Assembly (NCBI GenBank): GCA_036897095.1
Contig: JAYMSP010000527.1
Location: forward strand, 1-48,394
Direction of reading: 5' to 3'
Source: Plantago elongata
Taxonomy: Eukaryota > Streptophyta > Magnoliopsida > Lamiales > Plantaginaceae
DNA length: 48,394 nucleotides
This document shows, piece by piece, positions 20,389 through 32,689 of the stretch (position 1 is the stretch's first letter; the number at the start of each line of letters is the position of its first letter). The translations under genes and the position numbers were made by a program. The notes beneath the pieces are model-generated. The model ran no database searches and was not told the origin of the DNA. It saw only the letters and a program-made list of their open reading frames with translations.

Positions 20389-22985
20389 AGTTTTGTTCAT
20401 GTTGAAAATTACTAATTCTATCAATGATCGTGATTATGCTTGATAATATGAGAAAATTGAAAAATGTTCATACCAAAAGAAATATTGAGAATTACCCAGA
20501 TGAAAGAGAAGTTAAAGTATTAATATGGATGCAAGGAGCTGAAGGAATCGGTAATTTTATACTTGTGTTTTGCAATTGCTAATCAATTTATAGTAGCAAT
20601 GTCTTTGATTTTCATTTGGCATGGCTCTCGTTAGTAATATTGGAGATTTTTTCCCACATTCCATAGTACTCAATTCATATTTTCTCTTGCAACTATTGTG
20701 CTAAAATAAATTATTTCTTTTTGTTATTTGTTAACTCAGTTCATCTCGCCATGTATTGCATTGATGATGTTAATTAATTAAGTAGTATACTAGAATTTTA
20801 TTAATGGAATAAAGTTAGGAGTACATAGATGCTTACGAGCTTTGTTGATTTTGGTTATTGGAATTAATTATTTGACTATTAACCATGGTTAGAACAATGA
20901 AGTTTTTAGGATATATGGTAAATTATGGACTAGGAGGTATAACATTTATTGCTAGATCAGGTCTAGCTAATAATTTTTCATATATCAACGTCGTGGAGGA
21001 TCTTCAAAGACTTGCTCTTGAATAATCATTCAGTCTCGAGGGACAGTACAATTTAGTCCTCAAATATGTAACACCGATGTGTTACAATCGTTGGAGAAAC
21101 TCATTTCAATCAATCCACATTTATCTTCGCTATGTGAGTGGACAATTGACACGTCTAGAACATTACATCTCATGTTGTTCTAAAAAGGCTTAATTTGAAA
21201 ATGTATTGACATATAACTTTTATTGAGAACATGTTACTTTACATCGTATCATGTAGGATGTTATATGTTATACGTTTTTCATTGAAATGTGACATGCGTG
21301 TCCTCACATTGCTACTAGTACATTACAACAGGAACAGGAAATACATAAAAGAGAACCAAGCGGACCTTATTTCTCCTTACCCTTAAACAGACAACCAAAG
21401 CATGTGTGCTAGAACGCAAAAAGGTAAAGGTAGAACATGTACAGAAATGTAGATGAAGAACATAGTAGGCTGTAAATTACGATTTCCAGAAACAGGGAAG
21501 ATAACAATGGGCGGTGCAGTACAACGCGTTATAATAATATCCATTTCCATTACTATGCAAACACATCTGAACTAATCCGAACCAAAATTGTTTTACATGT
21601 ACAAGAACAAGCAAATGCCTATCGGGGTAAAATTATAACAAGACAAATTAGACCTGTACAAGAATCGGTAAGAAAATTCATGTATACATTAAAAGCATTT
21701 TCCCAAAACAGCCACACATGTACATCAAGTTAGTCGATTTTATGATCATCTTCCTACCAACCATATGTGAAGAGAGTAGCAACATTACAAAGAAGTTAAT
21801 AAGGATAAGAGAGAACAGCAGCACATAATGGGCCAGGAGCAATAATCAGTAGTTAATTGACCTCTCCACTTTGTCATTTGCACTTAACCACCTTCATTCA
21901 TGAATAAACAACAACACTGTTACTTTAATGGCATAGTTAGTAGCCAATGTTGAATATTCAAAGCTGCCCTTGTTGGATAAGCAGTGGGTCCGTGCAGGTT
22001 TGTTAGGGAGATATGGGTTAGGTCCGGTTAGGAATTGTGAAGGTCGTTAAGGTTTGGTGGAGAATTATAGTTAAATGTTATTGAGTTGTGTTAAATGTTA
22101 GTGAATGTGTGTGTTAGTAAAAGGTTAATGTAGGAGTAAGAAAGTGTATGTTTTATGTGTATTATACGTTGAGGTGATAAGAAGATCATATTCGTTTAAT
22201 ATTGTAAATGGTTAAGAAATATTGCATGAATTCGAGGTTACTTTTTGTAAGTGTTATGAATGATTGTTCGAACGTCGTGACTATTGTTTCGGGTTAACAT
22301 ATATATATTAATGATCATTAAGGAATGTCGGAGAGCTTAAGTAATGTGAAATGAGTGGTAAAATTATTGACAAGCAGAGTCTGTTAGCCAAAGTGAATGG
22401 TATACCATAAGAGATTACAGACTCCTAATATAATCTCAAACAAAGGATTAATGTGATTTAAGGTTGATAACCACTCAATCTGGTTAGTATTGTCTTACTT
22501 TACTCTTATGAACGTCACTCAATATTGTCACAAGATTTTTCATCTATCTCATAACTATCTGTATTAATTATACTGTTATCATTTTTTATCATTATATAAC
22601 CACAGCAAACAATATACATCGATTTTTAAAATTTTACAAGTGAACTTAATTGGGCTGAGGGAATATAGTTTGTTGGGTTAAGCAGCGATTCGCGCCATCT
22701 GACATCAGACACCCAATTAAATATTAATAGATCATCTACAATTTATTAATGGACAAATCAATTTTTTTCATTAATTATAAAAAAACTGAAATACTATAAA
22801 ATTATAAAATAATAAATAATATAATTAATTTAAAAAGTAATTCAAAAATAAAAAAAATATATAATAACTAATTAATGGGTCGGGCCATTACCATGGGTCA
22901 TTCGGCCTGACAAGATTCGTCCGGCCCGATCGCACGGCCCGTCATGCACGGGCCGACCAGATCCGCTCGGGCCAAGCTTGTACAC
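20389..22985. other. Spacer; no gene supported
   Basis: Mostly AT-rich. The part from 21300 to 21960 is less AT-rich and looks like an old UTR or gene remnant, but no frame supports it. Around 22875-22980 there is a GC-rich patch dense in GGGCC/CGGCCCG words, like the ends of some hAT elements; no matching second end was found. Confidence 0.45.
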
Positions 22986-22991
22986 TGTGTA

Positions 22992-23550
22992 TACTATAAA
23001 AACTCCATACAGTCATATCGTCGGGACTAGGGAAAAATATTCCTATAAAGAGCTTATTCTTAAGTAGAGGTTTATACTAAAAATATATTTTTCATAATAA
23101 AATAATGTGCATGACTTAAATGTTATATTTATTGAATAAAATTATTGAATACTAACTTGACAAGCTAGATATGTATTTTATCCAACAAGAATGTTTATAT
23201 ATAGATGAACTAATATTTACACAAAAGCTAAAAAAGATAGACTTATCATTCAACAATTCAAATTACTATCATAAACAACATTAGACAATTATTTGACATC
23301 TTAAATTTCATAATAAAAATTATATATATAGATAAATATTATTGAATATTATGTCATTTATTACTATAGGGAGATATAATTACTTAAGGCGTGACCGGAG
23401 AAATTAATGGAAAACGACAATGTGGAGTTTTTTTCTTATTTATAACTGGTCTCAAGTTGGGACTGGAATTTTTTATGGGACCGGAATTTTTTATGACTAT
23501 AGAGAGTTTATTCATTTATAGAGTATTCCTTTACGGAGTTTTTACTATAT
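22992..23550. mobile_element. MITE-like element with inverted ACTATAAAAACTCC ends
   Basis: The left end TACTATAAAAACTCCATAC is mirrored by the right end, which reads TATAGTAAAAACTCCGTAAAGG on the minus strand. Subterminal words (CTATAAA, GGGACT/GGTCCC) recur in both arms. No coding capacity. The superfamily is not clear. Confidence 0.45.
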
Positions 23551-24116
23551 ATTAAAAATTAAATGAATAAATATGTTGTTAATAATATAATCTCTTGAAT
23601 TTTGGAGCACATACCACTTTGAGACATCTCACAATTGGTCTACTTACTTTATATATATGTATATAAACACATACTTGGTGGAATTACCATCTTAAAGCAT
23701 CTACAAAGCTAAACACATACTAGAAACTAATTAAAGATGAGTATTATAAGCTAAAAAAATTTTGCTATTTCAAAAAGAAAATTCAAATATTTACAATGAT
23801 GATAATTCGTAAATAGCGCGTGATTTTTCTCCTCTTCTAGATACAATATTATTATTACGATGTTTTGGACAAATTTATCATCAATATCAAACTTATTACA
23901 ACAATTCTATCATTCTCGATGCGGAGAAAATAATAACCCATTTTAGGAACAAACACATATCTTCTTAGGTACATGATGTCTCAGCTTGTCACTCAGCTAC
24001 AAACGTTTTGACTAAATATTCAGTAAATTGATACCAAGAATAGTTTAATGTCAATTACGATTTCTTGTCAATTCAACACAAAGTCTTGTATGATCAACTT
24101 GAATTCATACTAAATA

Positions 24117-24312
24117 GTCCCTCTATTCCAGAACAAATGTCCATTTACTTTTGGACATGGAGTTTAATGTGCAGTGTAAAATGTTGGGGCCTGGGGGACA
24201 AGTGCAAATGCAGTGTAATTGAGTTAAAAATGTTGCTAAAAATAGAAACATGACATTTATAGTGGAACGGATATAAAATGAATACATGACATTTGTTCTG
24301 AGACGAAGGGAG
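24117..24312. mobile_element. Stowaway MITE
   Basis: Terminal inverted repeats GTCCCTCTATTCCAGAACAAATGTC on the left and, on the minus strand at the right, CTCCCTTCGTCTCAGAACAAATGTC. TA dinucleotides flank both ends (24115-24116 and 24313-24314), the target duplication of Tc1/mariner elements. Length 196 bp, no coding capacity; the 24065-24253 and 24123-24377 frames are by-products. Confidence 0.85.
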
Positions 24313-24440
24313 TACATGTTATATTTAATGATTTTATGAAATTTAAAACTAATAGGTATTTCAAATATATTATACACTAAAATCTCTATAAATTAATAAC
24401 GTTTGGACCATGATATTTTATTAATTTAATAAAATATTAT

Positions 24441-24560
24441 ATAATCTTACATATATTGAATAAACAAAAATGAAAAATATATCACAAAAGTACAGTTTAT
24501 TTTTTAACTGGACGCGATAAAATTTGTTATAATTGTAACCTTACATATATTGAATAAATA
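24441..24560 (+). repeat. Pair of 21-bp direct repeats 93 bp apart
   Basis: CTTACATATATTGAATAAA occurs at about 24444 and again at about 24537, in an AT-rich region that also carries CTCTATAAATTAATAA-type words found in many plant interspersed repeats. Confidence 0.6.
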
Positions 24561-24599
24561 TAATAATGTTCTAAGACTAAACATATATTGTAAATGGTT

Positions 24600-25820
24600 T
24601 GGTGGTTATGTAATTGGCCAATGAGTAGATTGGCAAGGGATTGACATTCTTTCAATATGATCTATAACAATAAAATTATATTTATAATTATACTAATAAT
24701 AATGATAATAAATAAAATACATAAATAATAATAAATTTTGAAATAAAATAAATTATTTTTTTATTTTTTTATTTTTTTATTTTTAGGGTGAATTTAGTAT
24801 TTTATTTAATATTTTTATTTTTTATGTTCAAATATTCTTTTGGCGAATGGACAAATGTCCTTTTGCTAAAAGTTGAATGGACAAACTTCATTCGTCAATT
24901 TGATGAATCAATATAGATAGTTAGATCAACGATCCAACGATATATGATTATTTGTCTGATGTCAGGTAGGATGAATGGTGTCTGACCATAAAAGAACCAA
25001 AAATACTCTATACTCTATAGTTGTATACTATGCACAGTTGGGAGTAACATGAGTACACAAGTGATCTTTACAGCAATATTATACTACTGGGAGTAGAAAT
25101 AAACATGAGTAAAGAGAGGTGAAGCAGAGCTGTCTCCAACTATCTTTTGACCAGAAAGTGATCTATTCTCCAGCTCATGTTTGTCAGTCTGAAAACTCAT
25201 GTTCATCCACACACTCAATATGTGAGCATGTGTGTGTGTTTTCTTTTTTCTGTTTCAGCCTTTGATCTGTATGTGTCCATGCTTGCTTCCACCCCACTTG
25301 TGTTCATCATGTGGAGTAGTGGGCACTACAATTGCCAGCACTCGCTGCAAACTGGTACCTGCCATAAATCACCTTAAACTTCACTCTCATAATCCATCAC
25401 AATCAACATTGCAGTTACCAAGGACCAAATCCATATCAAATTTCACACATTTAACTTCAATCCACGGTATACTTATCTAACATCAGGTCGTGTTGTGTTT
25501 GTAATAAGTTTAATGTAGCCCTAGAAAGAAATTAGAACGTGGAAGTGCAGCAGACTACCAAACCAAACTGATTAAAGCATTGCATTTGCTTCAAAGCATA
25601 GTAATTGTTGGGGCAACAGCATAATATACACCACTAATAATAGTCCAAACTGCAATGCAGAAAAGCTAAGAGACGACCTAAAGTTTACTACTCCAGTATG
25701 CATCTGGTGCATCAAAAGAGGCCATTAACTACTTCAAAATCGACCCCAATTGCACAGACACATAATAGAATCCGAAGCTCATCAGTGAGCACAAAATCTA
25801 CATAGAGTCAGTTGAAATCT
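24600..25820. other. Spacer downstream of the RAD52 gene
   Basis: Holds a T-rich low-complexity tract (24751-24786). The part nearest 25820 is likely the 3' UTR of the minus-strand RAD52 gene. Frames at 25177-25480 have no family signature. Confidence 0.45.
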
Positions 25821-25823
25821 GCA

Positions 25824-28308
25824 CTAATCCATGTCTTCATGATACAAATGAAGCCCCAAACCAAAGCGAGCACAAGCTCGGCGAAATGCCATTCCTTCTG
25901 CCTTCTGCACAGGGTCCCCATAGCCTGGATCAGTCATTGGAGCAGTACCAGTTGATTCCCTAAAGATCTGGTTTGCATAAAAAATTCCCAGGCAGAATAA
26001 TAAGTAGAGAATTCCACAGATTTGGAAGAGAAAAGTAAGGTTCGTATTTAAATTAGAATCATACTCAGAATCTTTAAACCAGCTCATATCCCAAATTTTG
26101 GACAAGTGTAGTTATCAGGTTTGTTGATTCAGATATCATATCATAATAAGAATACAGTTGTTGAACTTATTGGCTAGATCTGACACACTGCAACAGGATG
26201 TGATGGGAAAACAACAAAGAATACAGCACCAAAGAAACAAAAAGCTAGGTGACACTCAAGATACACACTTGTAATTTTTCAAATACCATTGCTTCCCTGG
26301 CACTAAGATGAAGTTCATTCAGTCACCAAGCTGCCAGTTCAAGGTACTAGAGGTGTGAGGTAGTTTGGGTGGATATAATAACTTACAAAGACTAAATATT
26401 AAAGAAAAGCTGGTATATCATCTGAGCAATAAACACGATAAAGATGGCAATCTAAGATAATCAGCTGTATACTGGGTTACATTATAAGTACAAGTTATGG
26501 TGCAGCTAAAACCAGAACAATAATGAAGAATAGTGACCCCTATGCTAACTCAGTGTAGTTATTCATTGCCATTTGCCAGATTGTAATATTCATTATCGTA
26601 ATGAAGTCCGCCCTCTCATAACCTTGGCAATGATAGACTTCAGAGTTCAGACAATATATTATCCAGACAAGATAATATATAACAGATACAGGTACATCCA
26701 GACAACATAATATATAACAGCAAATAAATTATCTATGAACTATTAACACAAGATAAGAAAGTTAAGTAATCCAGACAATACCTCAGCATCAGTCCCATAA
26801 ATGGTTACACGATAGACAACAGATACAGATTTTCCATCGGGTGAGTAAGTGATGCTGCGACATTCACCGGACCATTCTGCAAGAAATAAGTCAACGAATC
26901 AATCTCCACTAACTTCCATCTCAACCAAAAGCAATGATGAAACCTGAACATACCTGGTGCATGTAAGTTCATAATCCGATTCACAATGTGCCTGCAAGGA
27001 GTATGTGGCATCAATATACATCTTAAAGAACATGAATGGTTACAAAAAACAGTTCAATAAATGGAATAAGAGATTCTCTTTAATACACTCCTCATCTCGA
27101 GTTTCAGATGCATGACATAACATGGATAATAATCGCACTACGTGTGATCTTGCATTTAGATGCACACAGCTTTAAGAACAAAATGATAACAAAGAACCAA
27201 TGATCATCAGTAGTCAACTTTGCAGGTGATATCCACGAGATGAATAGTTCAAACCAAAAAAATGGAGCATGGAATTGTCAAATTGCCAATCTTATATTTG
27301 AAAATGCACTATCATCCTAGTCACGCTTAGACAAGCCAGGCAACTTAATTCATCCACTTCACTTGAGTCTTTGCACATTCTCGTAGAACAAGTTGTATAT
27401 CTCTCTGGTGGACTTGATATGTAATGAATTTCAATAACAAATACTCCAACAGGGAGGTATGCTTCGCATGTTCTGATTATTCATTCAAATTGGATAATAA
27501 TCTAATCCCATATTCCCATACAAAAAAATTCAAGTTGACATAAGGTCTAGCATATCTATATGAACAAAGAAAAAACCGATCAAAGACCACCTCTGGAATA
27601 GGTTCTTTTAAAGTTTTTTCGCATTCAGTATAATCAAACGTTAGACAAACCGGAGCAACTAGACCAAACAAAAACCTGAATTGTTTCACCTTCACCACCA
27701 ACCGATAGGTCGGGCTAGAGTCACCTTTCCCCTTTAAAAAAAAAAAAAAAACTGAATCATTTTCGGACAATTTAAAACAGTCTCAATTCAGCACTAAAAT
27801 GTAAAGCTAAGTAATTAAAATGCACAGCCAGGCACCATTTCCAGTCAACAGTCCTCAACACACTAAAACAGAGCTGACTTTTTGTATTCCTCCCAGAGTA
27901 AATTATACATTTCAACTTTTTGACTCTTCAGATTTAATATTTTTCAGCTTTAAATCCGATTAAATCTGCTAATGTAAAATGTTAAATTAAACTATATAAT
28001 AGAAACAACCAAAACATAAACAAGTACGAGGAGAAATGAAAGAGGAACAAAAACCATGGAATGTATTTGATGGAGAAGCCATCACGCTCAGTGCGATGCT
28101 TGATGACAGACTCCGGAACCTTCTTGTTGAGCTCCTTCAGGATCTCCGAAAGCGGTCTGCTGATGCCAGAGGTCGGAACTACGTCGTTTTCAGCTGTGAT
28201 AGCATTTGCAGAAGAGGATAAATTGGAGGAGAAAGAGTTCAGAGGGCTAGTGTTTGATGCGAAACGACGTCGGATTAGCTTCGAAGTGAGTGAAATTCTT
28301 GTCGCCAT
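25824..28308 (-). CDS. RAD52-1: Organellar RAD52-like DNA-binding protein (RAD52-1/ODB1)
   Basis: Four exons on the minus strand: 28055-28308, 26954-26991, 26782-26876 and 25824-25967. Phases join exactly to 531 nt, 176 residues. Residues 1-25 are rich in Arg and Ser with no acidic residue (RRRFASN), as in a mitochondrial targeting peptide. The mature part has the plant RAD52 signature: GISRPLSEILKELNKKVPESVI, then GFSIKYIPWHIVNRIMNLHAP, a YRVTIYGTDAE strand pair, and the C-terminal block QKAEGMAFRRACARFGLGLHLYHED. The plant family anneals and protects single-stranded DNA in organelles and takes part in homology-dependent repair; the RAD52-1 branch is mitochondrial or nuclear by isoform, RAD52-2 plastidic. 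The branch choice rests on the presequence and overall wording. Exon 2 is only 38 nt. Introns 1 and 3 (about 1.06 and 0.81 kb) are plain. Confidence 0.92.
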
Positions 28309-28614
28309 TTTTTGTCACCTTTGCTTTAGTGTTTTCCCGCTTCTCTGATGATCTCCGCTTACTGCGCTAGGTTTTAACCTCGTGGTTCTTGGATTTGTGT
28401 AAAAGTTAGTTTGAGTAAGCCCACTGGACTTGGGCTACGAGTGCTCGGCCCGTGTACTAATCCGAGCCCAAAATCAGCATGTCGACGCTTCTTTTTCTCT
28501 AAACAAAATTGAATATCATTCGACTATTCAAGTGAAGAAAAACTGATTTTGTGTGGTATGAAAATGGATAAGTAGATAGTTACATTCAATTTTAAGTCCT
28601 TCATTAGCTAATAT

Positions 28615-28732
28615 AATATGAGATGGTCCTTTTTTCTTTTTAAACGGTTAAAGAGTGACCCCGACCTATTGATTGGAGTTGAAGCATTTTACCAACTAAG
28701 TTGTGCTTCGTTGTCAATATGAAATGGTCCTT
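28615..28732 (-). mobile_element. tRNA-derived SINE, copy 2, with 17-bp target duplications
   Basis: Same family and orientation as the SINE at 20.3 kb: body 28632-28715, minus strand GAAGCACAACTTAGTTGGTAAAATGC, then AATAGGTCGGGGTCA and AACCGTTTAAAAAG with an A-rich end. The flanks are AATATGAGATGGTCCTT (28615-28631) and AATATGAAATGGTCCTT (28716-28732), one mismatch in 17. The B box is more decayed than in copy 1. Confidence 0.8.
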
Positions 28733-29850
28733 AATTCAGTAGCATAAGTTCCATGCTTACAGTGAGCGTCTAGCCTGGAGTTTTGTATACATTAGTAGAT
28801 TGGTTAGTTATTAATTTAAGATAAATCGGATTAAAATAGTTTAGTGGACTAATTAAATTAGGATTCAGGACTATAAATTTATGGAGCATAATATTGTGAA
28901 GTGGTTGTTTACCTTAATGAGGAGTAAACACACTCCTATGTATAGAGAGACTTCCATATGGCACACCTTTGACACATCAAAGACTGATCATCAACTTGGT
29001 GAAATGACGTGGTTTCAAAGATTAATGACGTGTTTAGATCTCTTACCAATAGAAATCAATGGAGGACCATTGAAACTCAATGATCATAGTTATGAGGGTT
29101 GGACCTAGTTCACTTGGTAACATGTATGACAATCAATTTTTAGAAATGATACGGTGTGCTAAGCGTGGTGACTATAAATTTTATAAAATTAATTAAGTTT
29201 AGGTCGCGTGCTAAATCACATATTATTTCATGGTACATTAGTATCGTGGGTGGGTAAATGCAACATAATTCTACATATTTGTGTACACAAGTTATAATTT
29301 AGAAAGTAGCGAAATTTTGAATATTACCAATTTATAAGTGAAAGAGTTTTTTCACTTTATTTGTTAGGTAAATTGGCCTATACCAACTTAAAATAAGTAA
29401 TTTGTATGTAAACGTAGACCTTTTACTATTTCTTATAAGGTGTGAGGTTTCTCCACATTTAATAGTTTAAAGAGTTATGCAAGATAAATATAATCGTAAT
29501 TATATAATATTTTTAAAAGAACAATGGAATACAAATACTTATGTGCAAAAATGGAATATATAAGTGCAAAAATGAAATACATAAGGCATGTAATGTCTTA
29601 AGTCTTTTTAATGGATACAATACCCACCAAAAAATCAAAAGTCCAAGACTACCTAGAAGCTATTGACATCATTTAAACAATTCTAGCTTGATTTCTTTAC
29701 CTTAACTCAATCATCAACCTAGACTAATCATATTAACCACGAAGTAAGTATAGTAAAAGTAATGACTTTATTATAGATTAGGAAAAATAGGTTTTAATAT
29801 AAAAAACCAGCCAAATGCATTAATACACAGTTTTTTTGATAAAAAAATAG
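28733..29850. other. AT-rich spacer, nothing recognised
   Basis: The frame at 28881-29108 has no recognisable domain and no gene context, and is not called. Nothing else could be supported. Confidence 0.45.
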
Positions 29851-29860
29851 ATCCAAACCG

Positions 29861-31420
29861 GTTATATATAAAAAGAGAGAATCAAAAGATCAGATCCATT
29901 TCCATCGTCTTCACTCAACACCATGCGAGCAAACAACGATCAACAATTGCCACCACCGATCGACGTGCCAACAGACCTAATCGCCTCCTCCATACCACCG
30001 ATCCACACGCCACCGGAACTAATCACCTCCTTCACGCCACCGATCCACGTCATCGGACTGATTCACCTCATGTCGCCATCGATCCACTGTCGTGCGCTCC
30101 ATTTCCATCCAAAATGCATATCCGCGTCACCGATCCCAACCGCCTCCGCCGCGGCTAAAAGATATTGATCGAAGCGATGTGCACATGGAGAGACGAACTG
30201 CACACTGTGAGATTGTGCGTTGGAGACGCAAATCGAAAGCAACATCGGTGAATCTCTTGGTTTTTTCACAACATACGATCCTCAGTGTCACATAAGCTTT
30301 TCTAGCCAATCCTGGTCTCGATGAAGTTAATGTTGGAGTGGTCGGTAACTTTTAACCTCATTTTTTTTCCTTTTTCTCCTTACAATTTGTTTGTTTTTTC
30401 ATATCAATGAGTGTTTTATTGTAGTTTCAAAATTAGTTTATGTTATATAGTTTTATGGTTACTTTTATGGATTTTAGCATATCAATGTTATTGTGATTGG
30501 TTTCTTAAAGTATTAATAGGACATGTTATAGTTTAAATATGCATTGTTATAATTTTAATTTAAGGTGTTACTAATTTTAGCTTAAGTATTAAATATAATT
30601 GCATGTTATTATTTGTATATATGTTATAGTTTAATACCTAATAGTGTAGTATCTAAGCATCAAATTTAGTTTTTTTTAATGAAATATTCATGATTTAATT
30701 GTTGTAGTTTTATGAGCCATTGTTATAGTTTCAAATAACAACGTTATTGTTTTAAGCTATATATGTTACAATTTCTATAGCTTGTATTGCATATACCTGC
30801 CTTGTTAATGTTTTAAGTGACATTGTTATAATTTTACAAGTCACTCCGTTACGGTTTACAAATATCAATGTTATTCTTTTTAACTTGTACTACATCTTAT
30901 GCTTTGTTATTGTTTTAAAAGTAATTCTTCCATTTTTAATATGTGATGTTATTGTTTTAAGCTTCATTGTTACTGTTTTTAACTTGTTTGTGTTTTGCTT
31001 TACTGTTGTGCGTTTGTATGTTTTGTTATAATTTTAAGAGTCATTGCTATAGTTTTAAAAAATAATGTTATTGTTTTAAGAGCTTGCATTGCATGTTTCC
31101 ACTTTGTTGAAGTTTAAGTGACATTGCTATAGTTTTAAAGGTCACTGTTATAGTTTTTAGACATCAATTTTATTCTTTTTAGTTTGTGTTGCATAATTTG
31201 CACTCTTATTGTTTTAAGAGGCATTATAATGTTTTAATCATCAATGTTACTATCTTTAGCTTATTTTGTATGTTCATTTTTATCATAAGCACCAAAATTA
31301 TAGTTTTGATGAGAGTTATTATGATTTTAACTTTGTTAATTAATGTTTTAAACAGGTGTTAATGATGACATCGAGTTCGATGATAGGTTTATCAAATGTG
31401 TCATTGCAGCATTGAAGTAG
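29861..31420 (+). other. Gene-like unit of unknown nature (possible two-exon gene, perhaps in a DNA transposon)
   Basis: A TATATATAAAAAG box near 29863-29875 precedes a locally GC-rich segment (about 29900-30345) in an AT-rich area. An ATG at 29923 opens an 81-residue Pro/Ile-rich frame with a degenerate 15-residue repeat (PPIDVPTDLIASS, PPIHTPPELITSF). Another frame ends ..LANPGLDEVNVGVV at a donor (GGTCG then GTAACT, 30345). It joins in phase to an acceptor at 31355 (AACAG) and a short exon, 31356-31420, coding GVNDDIEFDDRFIKCVIAALK and a stop. The upstream frames do not run continuously into this one: a stop lies at 30293-30295. I recognise no family. It could be a decayed host gene, a captured gene fragment or a transposon gene. 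The putative intron is filled with the repeat described next. Confidence 0.3.
30430..31345 (+). repeat. Degenerate ~21-bp repeat, core GTTATWGTTTTAA, plus orientation
   Basis: About 20 copies of a core close to GTTATWGTTTTAA, often followed by GTGACATT or similar. Within runs (30723-30870, 30948-31070, 31106-31180) the start-to-start distance is mostly 19-24 bp. Copies are diverged, so this is an old array or a set of selected short motifs, not a young satellite. It fills the putative intron of the gene-like unit. Confidence 0.75.
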
Positions 31421-31669
31421 CAAAGTGCAAAAAAACAAGAAGACAGAAAGTTGAAGTATACCAGTGTGTTTAATCAAGAAAAGTCTATTTAACAACTCAA
31501 TTTGTCTTTGCATAAAAAACATTGAATGAACATTTATTTTGATTTTTTTTATATGTGAAACATTCGGATGATTGAATATTTATTGCAATGGCATATGTTT
31601 AAGTATCTTATTATATTAAGCTTATTTATTGTTATTTTAATTGTCATCCTAAAATGTTCGTAATTAGCA

Positions 31670-31890
31670 TATCATCTAAAACTATAACATATCATTTAAA
31701 AACTATCACATAGTTCTTTAAAACCATAACACCTAAAAAGAGGTTAAAATAATGATTGAAATATTAATACATACGCATTAAAACTATCACATTATCTCTT
31801 AAGAAAATAGTAAAATGTGTTAAATGTGTAATTAACACTATCAATGTTAACAACTTAAAACCATAACATAATCTATTAAAAATATAATGA
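31670..31890 (-). repeat. Same ~21-bp repeat in the opposite orientation
   Basis: At least six copies of the complement (TTAAAACTATAAC, TTAAAACCATAAC and variants); the first three start about 20-22 bp apart at 31676, 31696 and 31719. The orientation flips relative to the 30430-31345 block, with the short exon-like segment (31356-31420) between the blocks. Confidence 0.7.
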
Positions 31891-32309
31891 GTGTCTCGAC
31901 GGTTTTTTAGAAATTCAATCGGTCAGACCGTTAAAACTCAAAACCGCGTAAAACCATAAAAAACCTTGACTATTTCAATTTTAAGGAAAATCTTACTTTT
32001 TCAATTCCTTTAGAAAATATATTTTGGACATATGTAAAAACTTTGAAGGAGTGCTGCGTGTGGTGTGAGGTTGTGAACGGAGAAAATTTAAAATAACGTT
32101 TTTTAGTAGTCGATTGCTGGAGAATGAGAAGAAGTGCTAAACAAAGTGCAATAGTGAACGACACATTAACGAGTGAACTGACACTTTAACATGACAATTA
32201 AAGACTTATGTTTATTGTTGTAAATAGAGAATAAATATTAAATAAATTGTAAAAGTGAAACAACAATTTTAAAAGTGTAATGACACTTTAACATGACAAT
32301 AAGAGACTT

Positions 32310-32520
32310 ATTATATTGTTTAAAGGAGGTCGACACCAGGATGATAGGGGTCGGACTTACCCATCATAAGAGTTTAGTTTTGTTCATACTTTGATAGATG
32401 TTGCCAACCGGGGCTCGAACTCCTAAATTTCCAATCCTTGTACATACGATATATTCATTTTGAAGCGTCTCTAAGTCGCCTTAATTCATTAATACAAGAA
32501 TTAGACCTATCGGTATCTAT
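32310..32520 (-). mobile_element. Possible second tRNA-derived SINE family
   Basis: On the minus strand a B-box-like GGAGTTCGAGCCCCGG (about 32407-32424) lies downstream of an A-box-like GGCGACTTAGAGACGC (about 32466-32483). Spacing is tRNA-like. No A-rich tail or target duplication was confirmed, so the call is weak. Confidence 0.3.
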
Positions 32521-32689
32521 TACTTTTTAAGTCTTTATAAATAAATTGACAAATTTTATGGAAAAAAAATGACATGTTCAATTCATAAGTTAAATTCTGA
32601 TTTATCCGTATTCCATTTTGATACGTTTTAAATTCAATTTCTCATTATTTTAGGAAGATTTATTTTATACTTTATAAACAATCTCTTAT

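Noticed and set aside
28881-29108. 75-residue plus frame between the SINE and the gene-like unit
   Set aside because: No domain, no promoter context, and size within chance for AT-rich DNA.
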